Source of the DNA: an uncultured Roseicyclus sp.
GTDB lineage: Bacteria; Pseudomonadota; Alphaproteobacteria; Rhodobacterales; Rhodobacteraceae
DNA: 64,000 bases
Reading direction: 5' to 3'
Assembly (NCBI GenBank): GCA_947494975.1
Contig: CANLXA010000002.1
Span: forward strand, 372,001 to 436,000
Shown: positions 41,887 through 50,887 of the stretch, piece by piece
How the letters are laid out: every line of letters starts with the position of its first letter
Position numbering within the stretch: position 1 is the first letter of the stretch
Notes under the pieces: model-generated
The model's database searches: none
Seen by the model: the letters and a program-made list of their open reading frames with translations, nothing else
What the model was told of the DNA's origin: nothing
Position numbers and translations under genes: made by a program

Positions 41887-43011
41887 TCAGGTGGACTTTT
41901 CGACGATGACGGAGCCCACGGAATACCCGGCCCCGAACGAGCAGATCAGGCCTGTATCGCCGGGGCGCAGATCATCGGAATACTTGGCGAATGCGATGAT
42001 GGAGCCGGCCGAGGACGTGTTGGCGTAATCTTGTAGAATATTGGGCTGCTCGCCATCTTCCGGGGGGCGGCCCAGAACCTTCTTGCCGATATAGTCGTTC
42101 ATCGTCTTGTTGGCCTGGTGCAGCCACAGGCGTTTGAGGTCGCTCGCCTCGACGCCGGTCTCCTCCATATGCTCGGCGATGTGTCTGGAGACCAGCGGCA
42201 GGACCTCTTTGAACACTTTCCGGCCATTTTGCATGAAGAGCATGTCGCGCCGGTCCTCCATGTGGCCGTTGCGGGTGCGGCGCAGAAAGCCGTTGTTGTT
42301 GCGGATATTGTTGGAGAATTGCGTGGCGCAGCGGGTGGATTTGATGAGGAATTTCTCGCCCCTGGCCAGATCGCTGCGTTCGATCAGGACCGCGGTGGCG
42401 ACATCGCCGAAGATGAAATGGCAATCCCGGTCGCGCCATTCGAGATGGGCCGAGCAGATCTCGGGGTTCACCACCAGTGCGCGTTCGATGGAGCCGGAGC
42501 GGATCATGTCCGCCGCAGCCTGGATGCCGAACGTGGCGGACGAACAGGCGACGTTCATGTCGAAGCCGAAACCGCCGGTGCCCAGGAGCTCCTGGATCTC
42601 GATGGCGATGGCTGGGTAGGCCCGTTCGTGGTTCGACGCGGCGCAGATCACTGCATCGACGTCCGCGGCCTCCACACCCGCCATATCGAGCGCCTGACGG
42701 CAGGCATCCACGCCCATTTCGGCCATGAAGCCGGGCTGGTCCATGGCGCGGTCGGGCAGCCAGGGATGCATCACGGCGGGGTCGAGTATGCCGCTCTTGT
42801 CGAGCACATAGCGGCTTTCGATGCCGGAGGCGGCGACGATGAACTCGGAGGAGGACTGGGCCATCGCCTCCACCTCGCCGGCTTCGATGGCGGCGGCATG
42901 TGCGGCGTTCCAATTGTCGGCATAGGCGTTGAAGGCGACGACCAGTTCGTCGTTGGAAATGCTCAGCTCCGGCGTGAAGACGCCCGATCCGGTAATCGCT
43001 GGTTCAACCAT
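41887..43011 (-). CDS. Beta-ketoacyl-ACP synthase III-type enzyme
   Basis: 374 residues with the thiolase fold. The catalytic triad is visible: Cys156 in NVACSSATFGIQ, His in RLWLHQANKTMND (near 300), and Asn in QDYANTSSAGSII (near 335). It is longer than FabH (about 320), with an N-terminal insert, as in the longer KAS III group that includes alternative initiation enzymes. It condenses an acyl-CoA with malonyl-ACP. No other fatty acid genes are near, so a role in a side pathway or as a back-up initiator is possible. Confidence 0.9.
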   Translation of the reverse strand: MVEPAITGSGVFTPELSISNDELVVAFNAYADNWNAAHAAAIEAGEVEAMAQSSSEFIVAASGIESRYVLDKSGILDPAVMHPWLPDRAMDQPGFMAEMGVDACRQALDMAGVEAADVDAVICAASNHERAYPAIAIEIQELLGTGGFGFDMNVACSSATFGIQAAADMIRSGSIERALVVNPEICSAHLEWRDRDCHFIFGDVATAVLIERSDLARGEKFLIKSTRCATQFSNNIRNNNGFLRRTRNGHMEDRRDMLFMQNGRKVFKEVLPLVSRHIAEHMEETGVEASDLKRLWLHQANKTMNDYIGKKVLGRPPEDGEQPNILQDYANTSSAGSIIAFAKYSDDLRPGDTGLICSFGAGYSVGSVIVEKST

Positions 43012-43077
43012 ATCTGTCTCCGCGCCGCAGGGCCTTCACTTGCGCGCGAAACGGACCCTGCGTCAAGGCGGCTGACC

Positions 43078-43470
43078 TCACGTCTGGTGCGCGGGTGCGT
43101 GGCAGACGGCCTCGATATTATTGCCGTCGGGGTCGAGCACGAAGGCGCCGTAATGGTGCTCGTGATAATGCGGGCGGAGGCCGGGCGGGCCGTTATCGGT
43201 GCCGCCCGCGTCAAGGGCTGCGGCGTGGAAGGCATCGACCTGCGCGCGGGTGCGGGCGGTGAAGGCGAAGTGGAGCGGCGGGACGTGGGGCGCGCCCTCA
43301 CCGACCCAGAATTGCGGGCGCTCCTGCCCGTATCCGGCGACCTGCGCGCCGCCGGTATGTTCGGGCGGGATGGTGAACAGGTGGCTGGATCCGAGGGGAG
43401 CCAAGGCGGCATCGTAGAAGGCCTTGGAGCGGGTGAAGTCGGCGGTATTGATGCCGGTATGGTCGATCAT
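43078..43470 (-). CDS. VOC-family (glyoxalase-like) protein 1
   Basis: 130 residues from ATG 43470; the frame extends upstream but homology begins at MIDHTGINTADFTRSKAFYD. Two beta-alpha-beta-beta-beta modules are visible; metal ligands are His (IDHTGI), His/Glu in PPLHFAFTAR and the final EAVCHAP Glu. GAFVLDPDGNNIEAV is the usual closing strand. Substrate unknown. A decayed copy of this gene lies at 44500-44662. Confidence 0.87.
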   Translation of the reverse strand: MIDHTGINTADFTRSKAFYDAALAPLGSSHLFTIPPEHTGGAQVAGYGQERPQFWVGEGAPHVPPLHFAFTARTRAQVDAFHAAALDAGGTDNGPPGLRPHYHEHHYGAFVLDPDGNNIEAVCHAPAHQT

Positions 43471-43501
43471 CGCGGTGCCCCGTCGGTTATGCCTTGGGAC
43501 T

Positions 43502-43531
43502 TTTATAGCCGCATCGGGCGGTGTCGGACAA
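43502..43531 (-). promoter_or_regulatory. Sigma-70-like promoter of VOC gene 1
   Basis: On the minus strand TTGTCC (43526-43531), 18 bases, TATAAA (43502-43507), 32 bases before the start codon. It lies in the 333-base divergent gap before the methyltransferase gene, which also holds a hairpin GAGGCCG-TACTC-CGGCCTC at 43636-43654 on the plus side and nothing else recognised. Confidence 0.55.
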
Positions 43532-43803
43532 TCATGTGGGGAATGGAAAGACGCTGCCGTGACGTGGTGGGGTTCGAGTTGATTGGAACGCTCTTCGCAG
43601 CCTGATGTGTTGCGCCATGTGGGGTGGTCTGCCCGGAGGCCGTACTCCGGCCTCGACAATGCGCGAGAGGCATGGAAATCTGCGGGTTACAGGCAACCGT
43701 CAACGATAATGGGCAGGACCGCGCCGGATGTGAGATGGGCTTGGATGCGGCCTGCGCCCACCGGAGCGGTGACGGCCATGGGACATATGGAAGACGAGCG
43801 ATC

Positions 43804-44460
43804 ATGCGAAAGATGCTGCAGCGCGTATTTGAAGAGAAGGTCTGGCGCGGGTCGGCGCAGGGGCGACGGTCGGGGCCGGGATCGACGATGGAGGCGACGG
43901 AACGGTTGCGGGCGGCGCTGCCGGATCTGCTTGCGCGCTACGAGGTGAAGACGTTCCTGGATGCGCCGTGCGGGGATTGGCACTGGATGAGCACCGTTGA
44001 CCTGGGGGACGTGGCCTATATCGGTGGTGACATCGCGGCATCCGTGATCGACGCGAACATCGCGGAATTCGGCCGGGACGGCGTGAGCTTCCACCATCTG
44101 GATATCACCAGCGATCCGCTGCCCAAGGCCGACATGATGATGTGCCGCGATTGCCTGTTTCACCTGAAGCACAAGTTCCGGTGGCTGTTTCTGGAGAACT
44201 TCGTTGCCTCGGAGATTCCGTATCTGATGATGACGATGCACCATCTGGACCAGAACCGGCCCCTGACGACGAATGGAAACTTCGCGGCGTTCAGCCCTAT
44301 GGCCGAGCCGTTCAATCTGCCCGCGCCGATAGAGATGATCCACGAGACGATGGACGCGCTTCCGAAGGATATCAGCAAGGACGACAAGCCGCTGCAGTAC
44401 CGATCCCTGGGAATTTGGCGGCGCGAGGATGTTGAGACAGCAGTGAAGGCGAATGGGTAG
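43804..44460 (+). CDS. SAM-dependent methyltransferase
   Basis: 218 residues from ATG 43804; the frame upstream is unlikely to be coding. VKTFLDAPCGDWHWMSTVDL is the SAM-binding motif I (DAPCGDWHW), followed by VAYIGGDIAAS (acidic loop) and VSFHHLDITSDPLP. This motif pair is seen in class I methyltransferases of secondary metabolites and sugars. The target is unknown. It sits between an intact VOC gene and its decayed copy. Confidence 0.85.
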   Translation: MRKMLQRVFEEKVWRGSAQGRRSGPGSTMEATERLRAALPDLLARYEVKTFLDAPCGDWHWMSTVDLGDVAYIGGDIAASVIDANIAEFGRDGVSFHHLDITSDPLPKADMMMCRDCLFHLKHKFRWLFLENFVASEIPYLMMTMHHLDQNRPLTTNGNFAAFSPMAEPFNLPAPIEMIHETMDALPKDISKDDKPLQYRSLGIWRREDVETAVKANG

Positions 44461-44499
44461 GGACAGGGGCGGGAGCATCTGATCGCGAACGGGGCATGG

Positions 44500-44662
44500 C
44501 GCTCGCCTTGGCCCACGCAGAATGCGGGCGACCTGCGCGCCGCCTTTATCGTCCGGCCGGATTGTGAACGGGTGGCGGGTGCCGGGACGGCCAGCGCCGC
44601 GTCGCTATAGACCGGATCAGGGCGGCGTTGCCAATGCCGGTCTGGTCGAACGGCGCGGTGCC
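44500..44662 (-). pseudogene. Degenerate copy of VOC gene 1
   Basis: On the minus strand GGGCACCGCG, TTCGACCAGACCGGCATT, TTCACAATCC and GGCGGCGCGCAGGTCGCC follow the same order as in VOC gene 1 (43299-43493) with several deletions and a stop codon. The reading frame is lost. It abuts the stop codon of VOC gene 2. Confidence 0.75.
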
Positions 44663-45031
44663 CTAGCGGTGCTGGTCGATCAAGATGGTATTGCCGTCCG
44701 GGTCGCGGGTGACGAAGCTGGCCGGGCCGTCCTCGCCGCCCTGTTCCTGCTCCACATCATAGCCAGCCTTGGCCACGACGTCCTTGATTGCGCGGACGTC
44801 GTCGAAATCGTCGAGGTTCTGAGCGTTTTGGTCCCATCCGGGATTGAATGTCAGCAGATTGCCCTCGAACATGCCATGAAACAGGCCGACCAGCGCGTCG
44901 CCATTCTTCATGATCAGGTAGCCGTGGTCGGGGTCACCGCCCATCGCCGAAAAGCCGAGGGTTTCGTAGAAGGCCCGCGACTTGGCGAGGTCCGCCACCG
45001 CCAGAGACATGGAAAACGCGCCAATCTTCAT
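44663..45031 (-). CDS. VOC-family (glyoxalase-like) protein 2
   Basis: 122 residues. MKIGAFSMSLAVADLAKSRA then YETLGFSAMGGDPDHGYLIM form module 1; DFDDVRAIKDVVAKAGYDVE and ASFVTRDPDGNTILID form module 2. Metal ligands cannot all be located: there is no His near the N-terminus, so it may lack a metal or use another site. Unlike VOC 1 it is not closely related to it. The decayed VOC copy lies directly after it. Confidence 0.85.
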   Translation of the reverse strand: MKIGAFSMSLAVADLAKSRAFYETLGFSAMGGDPDHGYLIMKNGDALVGLFHGMFEGNLLTFNPGWDQNAQNLDDFDDVRAIKDVVAKAGYDVEQEQGGEDGPASFVTRDPDGNTILIDQHR

Positions 45032-45093
45032 GGGATCACCTTTGTGTGGGTTGGGATGCCCCCCACGCTACGCCCGCCGCCCCGCATCGCAAA

Positions 45094-45128
45094 GAAAAAC
45101 CGGCGGCAAGGGGGCCCCTGCCGCCGGT
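45094..45128 (-). terminator. Rho-independent terminator of the solute-binding protein gene
   Basis: ACCGGCGGCA (45099-45108) and TGCCGCCGGT (45119-45128) form a 10-bp stem around 10 bases. On the minus strand the stem is followed by TTTTTC. It is 24 bases beyond the stop codon. Confidence 0.88.
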
Positions 45129-45152
45129 CGGATCGGTCAATGACCGCGAAAA

Positions 45153-46781
45153 TCAGGCCGCGAAGCCAAGCTTGTGGACATGGATCTCGAAGATCGGGTG
45201 CGTTTCCGCGCCCACCACGGTGCCGTTGTGGTGCCGATAGATCGAGCGCCAATAGGGTTGGATCACCACCCCTTCGTCGATCATGATCTGCTGGATCTGG
45301 GCCATGACCTCGGACCGGGCAGCGGCATCGGCGATGGCCGATGCATCGGCGAGAAGCGTATCGAACTCTTCATTGGCGAAGCCGGTCTCGTTCCAGGCGG
45401 CGCCGCTGGTATAGGCCAGCGTCAGGTTCTGGACGCCGAGCGGGCGGTGGCCCCAATCGGTGGACGAGAACGGGTAGTTGTTCCAGTCATTCCAGAAGGT
45501 ATTGCCCGGATAGATCGTCCGCGTGACGTTGAAGCCCGCATCGCGCAACTGCGCGGCGAGGGCATCGGTCGTGGGACGACGCCAGCTATCGTCAATCGAG
45601 ATCAGCTCATGCTCGAAATCGGTCTGGCCGGCCTCTTCCATCAGCGCCTGGGCGGCGGCCACATCGTGCACAGCCGGGCCGATATCGGCATATTCCGGGT
45701 GGATCGGGCAGACATGGTGGTTCTCGGCCACGGTGCCGAGGCCGTTCACCCCAAGCTCCATCAGCACGGCATTGTCGGTGGCCAGGGCCAGGGCACGCCG
45801 CACGCGAACATCATCGTAAGGCGCAACCGTCTGATTGGTCCGCAACACGAGGCTGTTGGCGGAGATCGCTTCGGATTTCTCCCACCCGATGGCATCGAAG
45901 ATATCGATGAAGTCGCCGAGCGTTTCGTAGAGCATGTCGACCTCGCCCGCTTCGGCGGCGGCGACGTGAGCGGCCTGATCCTGGCCCAGATCAATGAATT
46001 CGATCCGGTCGAGGAACGCGCCGGTGCCTTCGCCCCACCAGGTGTGGTCGGGGTTGCGTTCCACCACGGCGCGCACGCCCACTTCGATCTCGACCAGGCG
46101 GTAGGGGCCGGTGCCGACGGGATTGTCGGACGGGTTGCCCGAGGCGCCGTTTTGCACGATGGCCGAGGCATAATCCGAGATGGTCGGCAGGATGGTGATG
46201 TCGGGGCGTGAGAGATTCAGGCGCACCGTGTGCTCATCCACAATCTCCACCGCGCCCTCGCGGATCGCCTCACCCTCGATCAGGGCGGCCATGCGCGAGG
46301 CCATGGAATTGCCTTCCATCGCTGCATCGCACCAGCGGGTGAAGTTATAGGCCACGTCTTCGGCGGTGAACGGCGTGCCGTCGCTCCAAAGCACGCCCTG
46401 GCGCAGGTTCAGAAGATATTCGGTGGCGTCGTCGTTGACCTCCCAGCTTTCCAGCAGGCGCGGCTCGAACACACCGTCGGCGTTGTACTGGACAAGGTAT
46501 TCCAGCCAGCCGCGCGAGACATTGGCCATTTGCGGCCAGTCATAGGTGGGCGGATCTTTCAGCGCGCGCACGTCCATCTGGATGCGCAGCGTGCCGCCAG
46601 CTTGGATATGGCCATCGGCCCGGGCCGGAGTGGCCCCGATCAGCGAATAGGCCCCGGCAGCGGTAACCCCCAACGCGGTCGCGCGTGTCAGAAACTCGCG
46701 CCGACCCATCGTGCCGTCCGCGACTTCCTGGGCATAGGCGCGCGCAGCGGGGTGGATTTTGTGTGCATTGTAAAATGTCAC
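45153..46781 (-). CDS. ABC transporter substrate-binding protein (family 5), Tat-exported
   Basis: 542 residues. [20 protein letters not shown] with the twin-arginine (RRxFL) and a hydrophobic core gives a Tat signal, cleaved after ATPARA. The body is an SBP_bac_5 protein (peptide/nickel/oligosaccharide), with [20 protein letters not shown] and the central [15 protein letters not shown] block. No permease or ATPase genes adjoin, so it is an orphan in this window. A strong terminator follows. Confidence 0.9.
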   Translation of the reverse strand: MTFYNAHKIHPAARAYAQEVADGTMGRREFLTRATALGVTAAGAYSLIGATPARADGHIQAGGTLRIQMDVRALKDPPTYDWPQMANVSRGWLEYLVQYNADGVFEPRLLESWEVNDDATEYLLNLRQGVLWSDGTPFTAEDVAYNFTRWCDAAMEGNSMASRMAALIEGEAIREGAVEIVDEHTVRLNLSRPDITILPTISDYASAIVQNGASGNPSDNPVGTGPYRLVEIEVGVRAVVERNPDHTWWGEGTGAFLDRIEFIDLGQDQAAHVAAAEAGEVDMLYETLGDFIDIFDAIGWEKSEAISANSLVLRTNQTVAPYDDVRVRRALALATDNAVLMELGVNGLGTVAENHHVCPIHPEYADIGPAVHDVAAAQALMEEAGQTDFEHELISIDDSWRRPTTDALAAQLRDAGFNVTRTIYPGNTFWNDWNNYPFSSTDWGHRPLGVQNLTLAYTSGAAWNETGFANEEFDTLLADASAIADAAARSEVMAQIQQIMIDEGVVIQPYWRSIYRHHNGTVVGAETHPIFEIHVHKLGFAA

Positions 46782-46992
46782 GTTTGAGAACTCCCTATTG
46801 GACCGTTCGCTTTGTCACTTGGGCCGCATGGTCCATTGCGACGTTGATGATTAAAAACGACATCCCCCCCGGGATCAACGATAAAGCCGTGACACGGGCG
46901 GCCCGGAGACGTGACAAAGACGTTATGGGGGGCAGCGGTTGACTTGCAGGCGCAAATACTCACCTTGCCCCTAACAATAAGAGGATCCGAGC

Positions 46993-48297
46993 ATGTCCAC
47001 GCCCGCACCGTTTTCCCGGTACGAATTCATGATCGCTTGGCGATATCTGCGGGCCCGGCGGAGCGATGGCGGCGTGTCCGCGATGACCTGGATCAGTTTC
47101 ATCGGCATTGCGCTGGCGGTCATGGCATTGATCGCGACGCTCGCGGTGCGGTCGGGGTTTCGGTACGAGTTTGTGGGCACCATCCTGGGCGCGAACCCCC
47201 ATGTGGCGGTCTACGATCAGGCCGAGATCAACGATGCGGGCCGGGTGGAGCGGACGCTGGAAGAGTATGATGCCGTCGCCGAGGCCGTCCGGGGCGTGGC
47301 CGGGGTGGAACATGCGGCGGCGGTGGTGCGGGGGCAGGTGCTGGCCAGCCATGCGGGGCGCAATTCCGCCGTCGAGGTGCTGGGCATGGCGCCGGAGGAT
47401 CTGGCGCTGGTGCCGCTGGTGGCGGAGCCGGAACTGGCGCAAGGCGTTTTGGCGGATTTCGGCCTGTCGACCGGCGAGGGGCTGGGGCCGGGCATTGCCG
47501 TTGGCTCGGGCGTGGCGCGCGAATTGGGGGCGGGTGTGGGTGACCGGATCCGGCTGATCTCACCCGATGGCGCCCGAACGCCCTTCGGGACCTCCCCGCG
47601 CGTTTCAACCTATGAGATTGTCTATATTTTCCAGGTCGGGCGCTGGGATATCGACCGGACGCGCGTTTACCTGCCGTTCGATGAGGCGCAGGTTTACTTC
47701 AACCGCGATGGCGTGGCCGACGAGGTGCAGGTGAGCGTCGCGAACCCCGAGGACATCGCCCAATATGCCCTGCCGCTGTTGCAGGCGGGCGGGGACGTGC
47801 AGATCTGGACGTGGGAGGACAGTTCCGGCGCCTTCCTGCGGGCGCTGCAGATGGAGGACAATATCATGTTCATCATCCTGTCGATCCTGGTGCTGATCGC
47901 GACGATGAACATCGTGTCGGGCCTGATCATGCTGGTGAAGAACAAATCACGCGATATCGGGATCCTGCGCACGATCGGGTTGAGCGAGGGCTCCATCCTG
48001 CGGGTGTTCTTCATCTGCGGCTCGGCCATCGGCGTGGCGGGCACGTTGATGGGGGTGGCCCTAGGATGCGCCTTTGCGATCTGGATCGACCCGATCTTCA
48101 GCTTCGTGAATTTCGTGGCCGGTGGCGGCGTCTGGGACCCGTCGGTGCGGATGATCTCGGCCCTGCCCGCGCGGCTGGAGCTTGGCGACGTGTTGAGCGC
48201 GGTGGTGCTGTCGTTGGGATTGTCGTTTGTGGTGACGATCTTCCCGGCGCGCCGGGCCGCGCGGATGAACCCGGTGGAGGCGCTGCGCTATGAGTGA
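46993..48297 (+). CDS. lolC: Lipoprotein-releasing ABC transporter permease
   Basis: 434 residues. One N-terminal membrane helix (ISFIGIALAVMALIATLAV), a large periplasmic MacB-like domain (about 50-290), then three C-terminal helices: MFIILSILVLIATMNIVSGL and so on. WRYLRARRSDGG is the LolCE signature. With LolD it extracts lipoproteins from the inner membrane and hands them to LolA. A single LolC/E-type permease, as usual in alphaproteobacteria. Overlaps lolD by 8 bases. Confidence 0.92.
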   Translation: MSTPAPFSRYEFMIAWRYLRARRSDGGVSAMTWISFIGIALAVMALIATLAVRSGFRYEFVGTILGANPHVAVYDQAEINDAGRVERTLEEYDAVAEAVRGVAGVEHAAAVVRGQVLASHAGRNSAVEVLGMAPEDLALVPLVAEPELAQGVLADFGLSTGEGLGPGIAVGSGVARELGAGVGDRIRLISPDGARTPFGTSPRVSTYEIVYIFQVGRWDIDRTRVYLPFDEAQVYFNRDGVADEVQVSVANPEDIAQYALPLLQAGGDVQIWTWEDSSGAFLRALQMEDNIMFIILSILVLIATMNIVSGLIMLVKNKSRDIGILRTIGLSEGSILRVFFICGSAIGVAGTLMGVALGCAFAIWIDPIFSFVNFVAGGGVWDPSVRMISALPARLELGDVLSAVVLSLGLSFVVTIFPARRAARMNPVEALRYE

Positions 48298-48970
48298 TGC
48301 GCTGATCCTGGACAAGATCGAGAAGGTCTATAATCGCGGCAAACCCAATGAGATCGCCGTGCTGCGGGGGGCGTCGGCCACCATCGCGGCGGGTGAGATC
48401 GTGGGCCTGATCGCGCCGTCGGGGGCGGGCAAATCCACGCTTCTGCACATTGCGGGGTTGCTGGATGTGGCGGATGCGGGGGAGATCACGATCGGGGGGC
48501 AGGGCGTGAGCGGCGCCTCGGACCGGGTGCGCACGGCCGCGCGGCGCGCGAAGGTCGGGTTTGTCTATCAGTTCCATCACCTGCTGCCGGAGTTTTCGGC
48601 GGCGGAAAACATCATCCTGCCGCAGCTGGCCCACGGGATCGCGGCCCGGGACGCCGAGGCGCGGGCGGCGGATCTGTTGGCGCGCGTCGGGCTGGCGGAC
48701 CGCGCGTCGCACCGCCCGGCGGAGTTGTCGGGCGGGGAGCAGCAGCGCGTGGCGTTTTGCCGGGCGCTGGCCAATGGCCCGGCCCTGTTGCTGGCCGATG
48801 AGCCCACAGGCAACCTTGATCCGGCGACGTCGAACACCGTGTTCGGCGTTCTGATGGAGCTGGTCCGGGACACCGGATTATCCGCCCTGATCGCGACCCA
48901 TAACCATGAGCTGGCCGGGCGCATGGACCGTGTCTTGCGGATGGAAAACGGGGTGCTGGTGGCGGCGTAG
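48290..48970 (+). CDS. lolD: Lipoprotein-releasing ABC transporter ATP-binding protein
   Basis: 226 residues. GLIAPSGAGKSTLLHIAGLL is Walker A, VYQFHHLLPEFSAAENIILP the Q-loop region, LSGGEQQRVAFCRALANGPA the signature and NLLADEPTGNLD-like LLLADEPTGNLDPATSNTVF Walker B. It powers lipoprotein release. Start ATG 48290 overlaps the permease stop, so the pair is translationally coupled. Confidence 0.95.
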   Translation: MSDALILDKIEKVYNRGKPNEIAVLRGASATIAAGEIVGLIAPSGAGKSTLLHIAGLLDVADAGEITIGGQGVSGASDRVRTAARRAKVGFVYQFHHLLPEFSAAENIILPQLAHGIAARDAEARAADLLARVGLADRASHRPAELSGGEQQRVAFCRALANGPALLLADEPTGNLDPATSNTVFGVLMELVRDTGLSALIATHNHELAGRMDRVLRMENGVLVAA

Positions 48971-48973
48971 CGG

Positions 48974-49927
48974 TCAGGCGGGATGTTTGGCGAAAAGCCC
49001 CAGGATAGCCTCCAGCGCCTTATCGCGAATGGCGGGCGCTTCCATGAGAACCTCGTGCCGGCCGTTTTCGAGGCTCACGAACCGGCCACCGGGCCAGGTC
49101 TCCATCCGGTCGCGGGCCGCCTCGATCGACACCCGCTTTTCGTCTGACCCGACAATCGTGACAACCGGAAGCTCCAGCGGCTCCATCGCCATCAGAAGGC
49201 GGGCTTCTGCGATTGCCTGTTTCACCCAGGTGAAGGAGGGCCCGCCAAGCGTAAGCTCGGGGTGCTTTTCTGTCTGATGCTCCATGTAGTCGTATTGATC
49301 ACGATCCGTTGTCAGGATGTTGTTTTCAAACGGAATATGGACCCACGGCCCGGTTGTGAGCGCGTAGCTCTTGGCGAGACCCAAGGGCTTTGCCGCGCCC
49401 AGAAGAAGCGGCGAGAGCGCGCGCAAGACCGGCCCCATCTGGACCCCCCACATCGGCCCGGTGAAGGCGGCGGCAGCCACGGGTAGGCCATCATAGAGCG
49501 CCCGGAGGCCGATGCAGCCGCCCATGGAATGGCCGATCAGATACCAGGGTTTGGGCAGGTCGATGCTCTCCATCACCTTGCGGAAGGCGGCGACATCCTG
49601 CCGGTATTCATCGAAGCTAACGACATGGCCCATGCCGCGATCATGGTCGGGCCGGTCGGCAAGGCCCTGACCGCGCCAATCGAACGCGACCATGCCGTAG
49701 CCGGCCGCCGCCATATCGGTGGCGATCCGGCCGTATTTCTCGACATATTCGGTGCGGCCCGGACACATGATAACGGTGCCCTTGGCCCCGCGCGGCCAGA
49801 CGGCCATGCGCAGCCGCGTGTCGTCTTCGGCCTTCACCCACCAGGCCTCGACGCCATCGGGCCCCTCCGCGACGTCGGCGAAGAAGGGCGCGGGCTTCAG
49901 CCCGGTCGGTGCAGGACCCGTCAACAT
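48974..49927 (-). CDS. Alpha/beta hydrolase (lysophospholipase-like)
   Basis: 317 residues. VIMCPGRTEYVEKYGRIATD is the oxyanion region, YLIGHSMGGCIGLRALYDGL the GxSxG nucleophile elbow, and Asp (VTIVGSDEKR) and His (LENGRHEVLMEAP) complete the triad, matching PldB-like Hydrolase_4 proteins. A cytoplasmic lysophospholipase or monoglyceride lipase. It starts in the TGATG overlap with the SCP2 gene, so both form one transcript. The stop is 3 bases from that of lolD. Confidence 0.9.
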   Translation of the reverse strand: MLTGPAPTGLKPAPFFADVAEGPDGVEAWWVKAEDDTRLRMAVWPRGAKGTVIMCPGRTEYVEKYGRIATDMAAAGYGMVAFDWRGQGLADRPDHDRGMGHVVSFDEYRQDVAAFRKVMESIDLPKPWYLIGHSMGGCIGLRALYDGLPVAAAAFTGPMWGVQMGPVLRALSPLLLGAAKPLGLAKSYALTTGPWVHIPFENNILTTDRDQYDYMEHQTEKHPELTLGGPSFTWVKQAIAEARLLMAMEPLELPVVTIVGSDEKRVSIEAARDRMETWPGGRFVSLENGRHEVLMEAPAIRDKALEAILGLFAKHPA

Positions 49928-50226
49928 CAGCTCAGCACACCGCCAAGTTTCATCGCCGTGCCCATATCGCCATCAAGCTGCAGCTTGCCGGACATGAAAG
50001 CGGCGGTCGGGTTCAGATCGCCCGACATGATCTCCTGAAAGGTGTCCGCATCCGCGGTCATCGTCACCTCGGCCTCGTCGGCATCGGTGGCCTCGCGCAC
50101 GCCGTTGCTGTCGACGATCACGGTGCCTTCGCCTTCGATGGCGAATTTGGCGGAGCCGTCGAAGCTTGCGCCGCCCAGTTTTTCGGAAATGGCCGCAACT
50201 GCGGCGTCGATCGTAGCGTTGCTCAT
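49927..50226 (-). CDS. SCP2 sterol-binding domain protein
   Basis: 99 residues, a stand-alone SCP2 domain. GSAKFAIEGEGTVIVDSNGV and ADADTFQEIMSGDLNPTAAF, FMSGKLQLDGDMGTAMKLG match the lipid-binding family, with the C-terminal G-D-M hydrophobic patch. It probably binds fatty acyl or lipid ligands. Upstream of and overlapping the hydrolase gene by one base, so the pair may act in lipid turnover. Confidence 0.9.
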   Translation of the reverse strand: MSNATIDAAVAAISEKLGGASFDGSAKFAIEGEGTVIVDSNGVREATDADEAEVTMTADADTFQEIMSGDLNPTAAFMSGKLQLDGDMGTAMKLGGVLS

Positions 50227-50312
50227 GTGGTCTTGTCCCTTTTTGCCTTGGTCCCGATATCCTCGCGCAGTCTTGATCTAGTAATGCGCGCATCGGATGC
50301 TAGTTTGGCACC

Positions 50313-50864
50313 ATGACGTTTCCGCGAGCCATCATCAATCTTCTCGTTGCGGCAGTCATCTGCGGGATTCCCGTAGTTGCACCCGCGCAATCCACCGTCG
50401 ACGACTTTCTGGATCGGCTGGCGAATCCCGACCTGCGCAACTGGGAAGTTGTGGAGGAGGAGGTTTATCAGCGCTGGACGATTTCGGGGTCCGCCTCGGC
50501 GGATTACCTGTTGCGGCGCGCCCAGGCGGCGATGGAGGCGCAGGATTACGACGCTGCCTATGACCATCTGACCGCTTTGGTCGATCATGCGCCGGATTTC
50601 GCCGAAGGCTGGAACGCGCGGGCGACGTTGTTCTTCGAATTGCAGATGTACGGGCCCGCCATTGCCGATATCCAGCGTGCGCTGGCCCTTGAGCCGCGCC
50701 ATTTCGGGGCGCTCACGGGCCTTGGGATCATGCTGGAGGATATGGGGAATATGGAGGCGGCGCTGGAGGCCTACGAGGCCGCCCATGCTATACATCCCAA
50801 CCAACCCGACATAGAGAGATTGCTGAACGGGCTGCGCGTGCAGCTTGAAGGCGAAGCGCTGTAA
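50313..50864 (+). CDS. Secreted TPR protein
   Basis: 183 residues. Signal peptide RAIINLLVAAVICGIPVVAP, then three TPR units (ADYLLRRAQAAMEAQDYDAA, AEGWNARATLFFELQMYGPA, FGALTGLGIMLEDMGNMEAA). A protein-interaction scaffold in the periplasm, partner unknown. The stop is 23 bases from the helicase start on the same strand, so co-transcription is plausible. Confidence 0.88.
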   Translation: MTFPRAIINLLVAAVICGIPVVAPAQSTVDDFLDRLANPDLRNWEVVEEEVYQRWTISGSASADYLLRRAQAAMEAQDYDAAYDHLTALVDHAPDFAEGWNARATLFFELQMYGPAIADIQRALALEPRHFGALTGLGIMLEDMGNMEAALEAYEAAHAIHPNQPDIERLLNGLRVQLEGEAL

Positions 50865-50887
50865 AGCCACGTCGACAGGGGCGAGAT

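Noticed and set aside
44522-45286. Plus-strand open frame of 254 residues
   Set aside because: Opposite the decayed VOC copy and VOC gene 2; no motif, so a shadow.
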